Assembly: GCA_003229065.1 (NCBI GenBank) | Contig: QIHJ01000197.1 | Location: 1-17,759 of the forward strand | From: Candidatus Dadabacteria bacterium | Lineage (GTDB): Bacteria > Desulfobacterota_D > UBA1144 > Nemesobacterales > UBA2774 | Reading direction: 5' to 3' | DNA length: 17,759 bases | In this document: positions 14,047-17,759 of the stretch, one piece after another | Numbering within the stretch: the stretch's first letter is position 1 | How the letters are laid out: each line of letters starts with the position of its first letter | Position numbers and translations under genes: made by a program | The notes under the pieces: generated by a model | What the model was told of the DNA's origin: nothing | What the model saw: the letters and a program-made list of their open reading frames with translations, nothing else | The model's database searches: none

Positions 14047-15234
14047 CTAATTTGAAGCAATAAATACAGAGTTTACGGCAGACTCCTTAGTTTTGATGCT
14101 GTCTCCGTATTGCCTTGCCTCCTCTTTGGTAGCGAACTGTCCGACCCTTACCCTGTACCATGTGCCCTTACCGGGGATATCCGTTTTCTGAACATATACC
14201 GGATAGGTCTTGGCCTTGAGTGTATGCTCCATCTCCTTTGCAAAGCGCGCCTCGGGGAATGAAGCAATCTGTACAGTGTAGCGCCCGTTACTTTTAGTAA
14301 CATTAGTAATTTGGGTGTCAGTGTTCGCATCGCCGTACACAGGCCTGTCTGCTTTATTTGATTTAGCACGGACTGTGGGCTTGGAAATAATTTTGGGCTT
14401 TTGGGGAGATACCTTTTTCCCGGTGATATTGATAACAACAGTTTCGCTCTCAAGCGTCTCTACATAAACAAAAGAGCTCGTTTTCTTTTTCTTATTATTT
14501 TTATTACCCGCCTTTATATCGTCTGGAATCTTCTTTTTATCGAACCGCTCGGCGACCATGGAAGAGATATTTCTTTTTACCTTTTGATTTCTGAGGTTGT
14601 CGTAGTGTATATAGACTTTTTCTATATAATCGATGGTTTCAGGATAAGGGGGGATCTTGTACCCGTACTTTATAACCGCGTTTTCTCCGGCGTTGTAGCC
14701 TGCCAGAGCGAGAGTGAGCCTGTGGTTGAACATGAGCATGAGCTTACTTAAATACCTGACCCCTCCCTCGATATTCTCCTCGGGGTCAAACGCGTCCTTA
14801 ACACCGTTTTTCTTAGCCGTCCCGGGCATAAGCTGCATCATGCCCATGGCACCCTTGGACGATACCGCCTGAGGATTAAAATTGGACTCTACTTTTATTA
14901 TCGCCTTAACAAGCAGCGGATCCACACCGTACCACCTGGCTGTATTTTCTATATGACGGTCGTAATTCTCCGAATATTTATACTTGCCGCTCTTATTTAT
15001 TCTATTTATTTTGGGCGCTGTCTTAAGAACTCCCCAGGGGCTTTCAAGACTCTTATAGTCCTTAGACTTAGGTTTTATATTGGTGTAGTAAAAGGTGCCG
15101 TCTTCGGTCTTTGTGTAATAGTAGGTATCGGCCAGCGCCTCTTTTGGAAGCGAAATTATACATAGCAGCAGGGATGCTGCAATGCCTATAATAGATATCG
15201 AAAGCTTATGATTTATTCTCCATCCTCTCTTCAT
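14047..15234 (-). CDS. Secreted lytic transglycosylase (SLT family) with SPOR domain
   Basis: The protein is 395 aa from ATG 15234, which has AAGGAG 7 nt upstream. The frame runs open to 15330, but that extension lies in the leader and ends at the riboswitch, so it is not coding. A signal peptide (1-35, ending ALA before DTYYY) sends it to the periplasm. Residues 36-55 resemble a DUF4124 strand motif. The SLT domain (about 90-205) has VKAIIKVESNFNPQAVSSKG with catalytic E116, then GMMQLMPGTAKKNGV and ALAGYNAGENAV. A basic linker (about 210-310) leads to a C-terminal SPOR domain (about 318-395), which binds denuded glycan at septa. The enzyme cleaves the MurNAc-GlcNAc bond of peptidoglycan to form 1,6-anhydro ends. 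Its leader carries a GEMM-I riboswitch, so its level should follow cyclic di-GMP. Confidence 0.92.
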   Translation of the reverse strand: MKRGWRINHKLSISIIGIAASLLLCIISLPKEALADTYYYTKTEDGTFYYTNIKPKSKDYKSLESPWGVLKTAPKINRINKSGKYKYSENYDRHIENTARWYGVDPLLVKAIIKVESNFNPQAVSSKGAMGMMQLMPGTAKKNGVKDAFDPEENIEGGVRYLSKLMLMFNHRLTLALAGYNAGENAVIKYGYKIPPYPETIDYIEKVYIHYDNLRNQKVKRNISSMVAERFDKKKIPDDIKAGNKNNKKKKTSSFVYVETLESETVVINITGKKVSPQKPKIISKPTVRAKSNKADRPVYGDANTDTQITNVTKSNGRYTVQIASFPEARFAKEMEHTLKAKTYPVYVQKTDIPGKGTWYRVRVGQFATKEEARQYGDSIKTKESAVNSVFIASN

Positions 15235-15238
15235 GTCC

Positions 15239-15269
15239 AAGCTCCTTAAAAGCTTTTGACCGAAAAGCT
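15239..15269 (-). promoter_or_regulatory. Expression-platform hairpins around the ribosome site
   Basis: On the minus strand, AGCTTTT (15269-15263) pairs perfectly with AAAAGCT (15257-15251), followed by a short T-run. Alternatively AAGCT (15255-15251) can pair with AGCTT (15243-15239), a stem that traps the AAGGAG ribosome site (15247-15242). The two pairings share the AAGCT segment and exclude each other, as expected of a switching element. Confidence 0.45.
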
Positions 15270-15331
15270 GCGCAGGCGTGCCTCTTAAATAATTATGAAG
15301 AGCGGAATATAATAGAGACCCATCCTCCATC

Positions 15332-15420
15332 TCTTCGGCAACCCTGCCGCCCTAGGCTCCATCTAGCCCTTAGGCCGTCGGCTTTGCGTCCTACCCTTTC
15401 GGATAGTTTGCCTTTTCGGT
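15332..15420 (-). ncRNA. GEMM-I (cyclic di-GMP-I) riboswitch
   Basis: Read on the minus strand, the leader shows the GEMM-I core in order: GGCAAAC (15412-15406), the tetraloop helix CTATCC-GAAA-GGGTAG, then GGACGCAAAGCC, GGCCTAAGG, a second long helix (GGCT..AGCC, then TAGGGCGGC) and the closing GGGTTGCCGA. GGCAAAC at the 5' side pairs with GTTGCC (15342-15337) as P1. The base aligned with G20 of the Vibrio Vc2 aptamer reads as G, which favours cyclic di-GMP over cyclic AMP-GMP; the alignment was made by eye. The aptamer lies about 100 nt before the lytic transglycosylase start and about 40 nt after its promoter. Confidence 0.93.
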
Positions 15421-15450
15421 TAAATCGCAATTCATCCTCTTTATGTCCAA

Positions 15451-15479
15451 ATTGTATAACTTTTTTAGAATTTTGTCAA
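15451..15479 (-). promoter_or_regulatory. Strong sigma-70-type promoter upstream of the riboswitch
   Basis: On the minus strand a perfect TTGACA (15479-15474) and TACAAT (15456-15451, 5/6) are separated by exactly 17 nt of A/T-rich spacer. Transcription would start near 15444, giving a leader of about 210 nt that contains the whole aptamer. Confidence 0.82.
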
Positions 15480-15554
15480 TAACTTTTATAGCTTATGGTC
15501 ACAAGTTAATGTAGAGGAGTATTTTCAGGGAAAAACAGCGTATTTTCTACCCTG

Positions 15555-16346
15555 ATGTTTACAATTTTCTTTAACTTATATACAATAGATCGCGAGAATT
15601 TGGAACCAGAGTTAACCGTCATGAAATACTTATTGCACATTCTGGCTTTGCCGTTTGAGGATTTTCTCTCTGGTCTTGAGAGCTGTATCGATAAAGTCTC
15701 GGCGGCTTATTTAATATTAGTGCTAATCTCGTTCGCAGCTTCCTGGTGGATATACGTTCCACTGCACGAGCTGGGCCATGCATTCGGGTGCATCCTGGGC
15801 GGAGGCACGGTGAGCGAGCTTCAGATAAGCCCTATGTACGGGGCCGCGTTTCTAAAAGAGATATTCCCTTTCGTCACCGTAGGGTCGGATTATGCAGGGC
15901 AGCTTACCGGGTTTGATACCAAGGGGAGCGACCTCATATATCTCCTTACGGACTTCTTCCCGTTCCTTCTCACTATATTCGTAGGCGTGCCTCTTGTGAA
16001 ATCCGCCGCCCGCTCAAAGCCCGTATCGGCCTGTCTCAAGCTCGGGTTCGGTCTGCCTTTAGCGTTTGCGCCCTTTATATCCTTTAGCGGGGATTATTAC
16101 GAGATGGGATCAATTATAGTTACACGGATAGTAAAAACATTCTCCCGTGGATTTGATGAGGCGATATGGAGGAGCGATGATATCTTTAAGCTCGTACAGG
16201 ATTTATTTTTCAGCGGACGACTCTACACGGCGGGGGACATAGCCGGGGTCGCTTTGTCTTTCATTTTGGGCATTGTGCTTATATACGTTACGTATCTACT
16301 TGGGAGTCTATTCAGCGGGCTAATTCTGGGGCGCGGCAAAAATTAG
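15555..16346 (+). CDS. Membrane protein with M50-like HELGH zinc motif (putative site-2-protease-like)
   Basis: The protein is 263 aa from ATG 15555; ATG 15621 (MKYLLHILAL) is an alternative and perhaps better start, and neither has a clear ribosome site. It has about four hydrophobic segments: near 52-70, 125-148, 161-178 and 232-258. H71-E72-L-G-H75, inside the first of these, is the zinc-binding signature of intramembrane metalloproteases. The third ligand of classical site-2 proteases (an Asp in LDG or NPDG) is not found; GDYYE at 179-183 after the third segment could supply an Asp. It has no PDZ domain and no clear partner. It ends 10 nt from the convergent membrane protein gene of the exosortase pair. 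Protease activity is inference from one motif. Confidence 0.6.
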   Translation: MFTIFFNLYTIDRENLEPELTVMKYLLHILALPFEDFLSGLESCIDKVSAAYLILVLISFAASWWIYVPLHELGHAFGCILGGGTVSELQISPMYGAAFLKEIFPFVTVGSDYAGQLTGFDTKGSDLIYLLTDFFPFLLTIFVGVPLVKSAARSKPVSACLKLGFGLPLAFAPFISFSGDYYEMGSIIVTRIVKTFSRGFDEAIWRSDDIFKLVQDLFFSGRLYTAGDIAGVALSFILGIVLIYVTYLLGSLFSGLILGRGKN

Positions 16347-16356
16347 AATAACGACA

Positions 16357-17028
16357 CTATTTTTTCCTTGATTTCTTACCCTTTGATTTTCCGGGTCTCT
16401 GTCTATTTATACCCTTCTTTTCTTTAGTTCTTTGTTGCTTGGCTGTTGGAACCCTGTTTCTGGAGAAGAAGAGATACGCCCCGATTAAGAAGGGCTCGAA
16501 CCGGACGACCATATTATCGAGAAACCCCCAGGAGAACTGCCAAAATATATTGCTGAGCGTGCTCTCCTTTTCATACCCCTGGGAAACGAAGACGCCTGTG
16601 AGCCTCTCTCCTTCGAGTGTGAATATGAATAGGAAATGGACGAATACCAGAATCACAATTGCTTCTATGTAGACGCGGCGCGAGCGCAGAAATGGGAAGA
16701 AAGCAGCCATTATGGCAAGCGTAAGGGGAACGTTGAACGCGTAATTCGATACGGGAACATCTATTGAGGTTTTATAGACCTGAGCTACGCCGAATGTCTT
16801 GGGAATAAAACCTACTTGAATGACGTCTTTGTCACGGGTGATATCCACCACCTGGGCGTTCTTTACAGCGGCTGCGGCGTAAGACGATACGGTTGTAATT
16901 GCCTCTCCATAGTAGCCTTTAACAACGAGCCAGCCCGCTAGGAATACACAGAAGGATATTACGAATATGAGCCCGACTTTTAATATAACGCCTTTAGGCA
17001 GAAGCTTCTTTTGGCTTTGAGTCTCCAT
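16357..17028 (-). CDS. Exosortase-H-associated membrane protein (probable)
   Basis: The protein is 223 aa with about four membrane segments: near 13-37, 98-113, 119-137 and 178-190. A 40-60 residue loop between the first two probably lies outside the membrane. The C-terminal 35 residues are strongly basic and end in GKSKGKKSRKK. The gene starts inside the end of xrtH (35-nt overlap), so the two are translationally coupled. Small membrane proteins next to xrtH recur in other genomes, and the NVPLTLAIMAAF and FLDNMVVRFEPFLIGAYLFF segments look like that partner. I rely mainly on the overlap, and the function in sorting is unknown. Confidence 0.6.
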   Translation of the reverse strand: METQSQKKLLPKGVILKVGLIFVISFCVFLAGWLVVKGYYGEAITTVSSYAAAAVKNAQVVDITRDKDVIQVGFIPKTFGVAQVYKTSIDVPVSNYAFNVPLTLAIMAAFFPFLRSRRVYIEAIVILVFVHFLFIFTLEGERLTGVFVSQGYEKESTLSNIFWQFSWGFLDNMVVRFEPFLIGAYLFFSRNRVPTAKQQRTKEKKGINRQRPGKSKGKKSRKK

Positions 17029-17554
17029 GGCTAATGTAGGTCAGATAAAGAACGAACGTCCCGAGCGCAACTGCAATCATAACGCCCTGCGCTACGTAAA
17101 GGTGAACCAAATCGAAGAGGTCCTTATGATAAACACCCGCGTACGCAAGCGCAACTATTCTTATCAGATTGAGCACCTGTATGACTAAAAATCCAAGAAC
17201 GATTCCAAGACCCCTGTTCTTCCAGCTTGCCGGGAATGTGAGGACAGCTACGCAGTATATCATCACGGCCTCAAGCCCGTTACACCCGAACGCAACGTCG
17301 AGCGATATGGAAGGCAGGTTGATGAGTGAGCCGTAATAGGTCGAGGTGATACCGAACAACCCTAGTATCTTTGCCGTTATTATAACGATTACATTTGAGT
17401 ACGCGCCGTTTATGTCTATTATGTTTCTGACCGGCGCAAAGCCGAGCAGTAGAAAGAACACTCCCATCAAAACCACATAGGTGACTATGAAGCGGACAAT
17501 GCTTATGGATCCGGATGTATCAGTAGTTGTAGACCCTTCTTTTTTATTTGTCAT
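16994..17554 (-). CDS. xrtH: Exosortase H (XrtH), small exosortase
   Basis: The protein is 186 aa, the short size typical of XrtH. It has several membrane helices (about 20-40, 52-68, 95-108, 114-142 and 155-175). The catalytic exosortase triad is present: C91 in AFGCNGLEA, R132 in LNLIRIVALAY and H151 in FDLVHLYV. Exosortases are transpeptidase-like membrane enzymes that recognise a C-terminal short motif, membrane segment and basic tail on exported proteins, cleave and transfer them. XrtH is paired in other genomes with the IPTLxxWG C-terminal signal. No protein in this window carries that exact motif. It overlaps the membrane-protein gene downstream by 35 nt, with which it forms a two-gene unit. 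ATG 17554 lacks a strong ribosome site. Confidence 0.82.
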   Translation of the reverse strand: MTNKKEGSTTTDTSGSISIVRFIVTYVVLMGVFFLLLGFAPVRNIIDINGAYSNVIVIITAKILGLFGITSTYYGSLINLPSISLDVAFGCNGLEAVMIYCVAVLTFPASWKNRGLGIVLGFLVIQVLNLIRIVALAYAGVYHKDLFDLVHLYVAQGVMIAVALGTFVLYLTYISHGDSKPKEASA

Positions 17555-17708
17555 AGATGTGCTCGCTTTTAATTGTAATTATTCTCTCAGAGATAAGGCA
17601 CAAGATTCTGATTTCGGGATGTTAATATACCATGCTTTTCTAAATACATTCAAAAAAATTTACTTGGCTTTTCGAAATACTATCAAAAATTGATTTTATT
17701 GAATAAAG

Positions 17709-17759
17709 CTAACAGCCGCAAAGCCTCTCTTCCTTAAGTGTCTCGTAGCCTTCCCTTAT
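17709..17759 (-). CDS. C-terminal end of an unidentified protein, cut by the window edge
   Basis: The minus-strand frame entering from the right edge reads IREGYETLKEERLCGC and stops at TAG 17711-17709. Codon use and the charged helix followed by a CGC tail look protein-like, but 16 residues are too few to name a family. It would lie upstream of xrtH in the same direction, with a 154-nt A/T-rich gap. Confidence 0.45.
   Translation of the reverse strand: MREGYETLKEERLCGC

Noticed and set aside
15235..15330. Upstream extension of the lytic transglycosylase frame to 15330
   Set aside because: The extra 32 residues lie between the riboswitch and a good ribosome site. The signal peptide begins cleanly at ATG 15234.
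17709..17730. A second GEMM-like sequence (GCCGCAAAGCC) at the right edge
   Set aside because: It matches only the short GCAAAGCC phrase. The CGAAAG tetraloop helix and GGCAAAC are missing upstream, and the opposite strand reads as the end of a coding sequence.

Overview
The window looks like chromosomal DNA of a free-living Gram-negative bacterium, probably a metagenome-type genome of moderate G+C. It combines LL-diaminopimelate aminotransferase, an ETF:menaquinone oxidoreductase-like Fe-S protein, a small exosortase (XrtH type) and a GEMM-I riboswitch. That mix would fit lineages around the former Deltaproteobacteria, but the assignment is inference only. No phage, IS element, CRISPR, rRNA or tRNA was seen.

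Layout. 1-1124 (-): 3'-truncated dapL. 1387-2196 (-): PlsC-type acyltransferase. Both gaps around plsC carry a family of short GC-rich hairpin repeats. 2668-3810 (+): MidA/NDUFAF7-type methyltransferase. 4067-5386 (+): a two-gene operon, a TetR regulator plus a tandem AhpD-like protein, behind a promoter overlapped by a near-perfect palindromic operator. 5594-6997 (+): mnmE. Directly after mnmE comes a consensus parS site and a group of DnaA boxes, including two perfect TTATCCACA boxes: a strong candidate for the chromosomal replication origin. 7216-9306 (-): pabB-pabC, p-aminobenzoate synthesis for folate.

9307-11837 is gene-poor. It holds diverged repeats, a small secreted protein (-) and a cysteine-rich, C-terminally anchored protein (+). 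11838-13832 (-): an orphan membrane Fe-S oxidoreductase with a clear promoter. 14047-15234 (-): a secreted lytic transglycosylase with a SPOR domain, behind a consensus promoter and a GEMM-I cyclic-di-GMP riboswitch on its 5' leader. 15555-16346 (+): a membrane protein with an M50-like HELGH motif. It converges on a minus-strand pair at 16357-17554, exosortase H and a small partner membrane protein. The right edge holds the last codons of another minus-strand gene.

Themes. The most interesting points are the origin/parS candidate beside mnmE, second-messenger control of a cell-wall hydrolase, and a compact protein-sorting locus beside a putative intramembrane protease. All calls come from reading the sequence; no database search was made.
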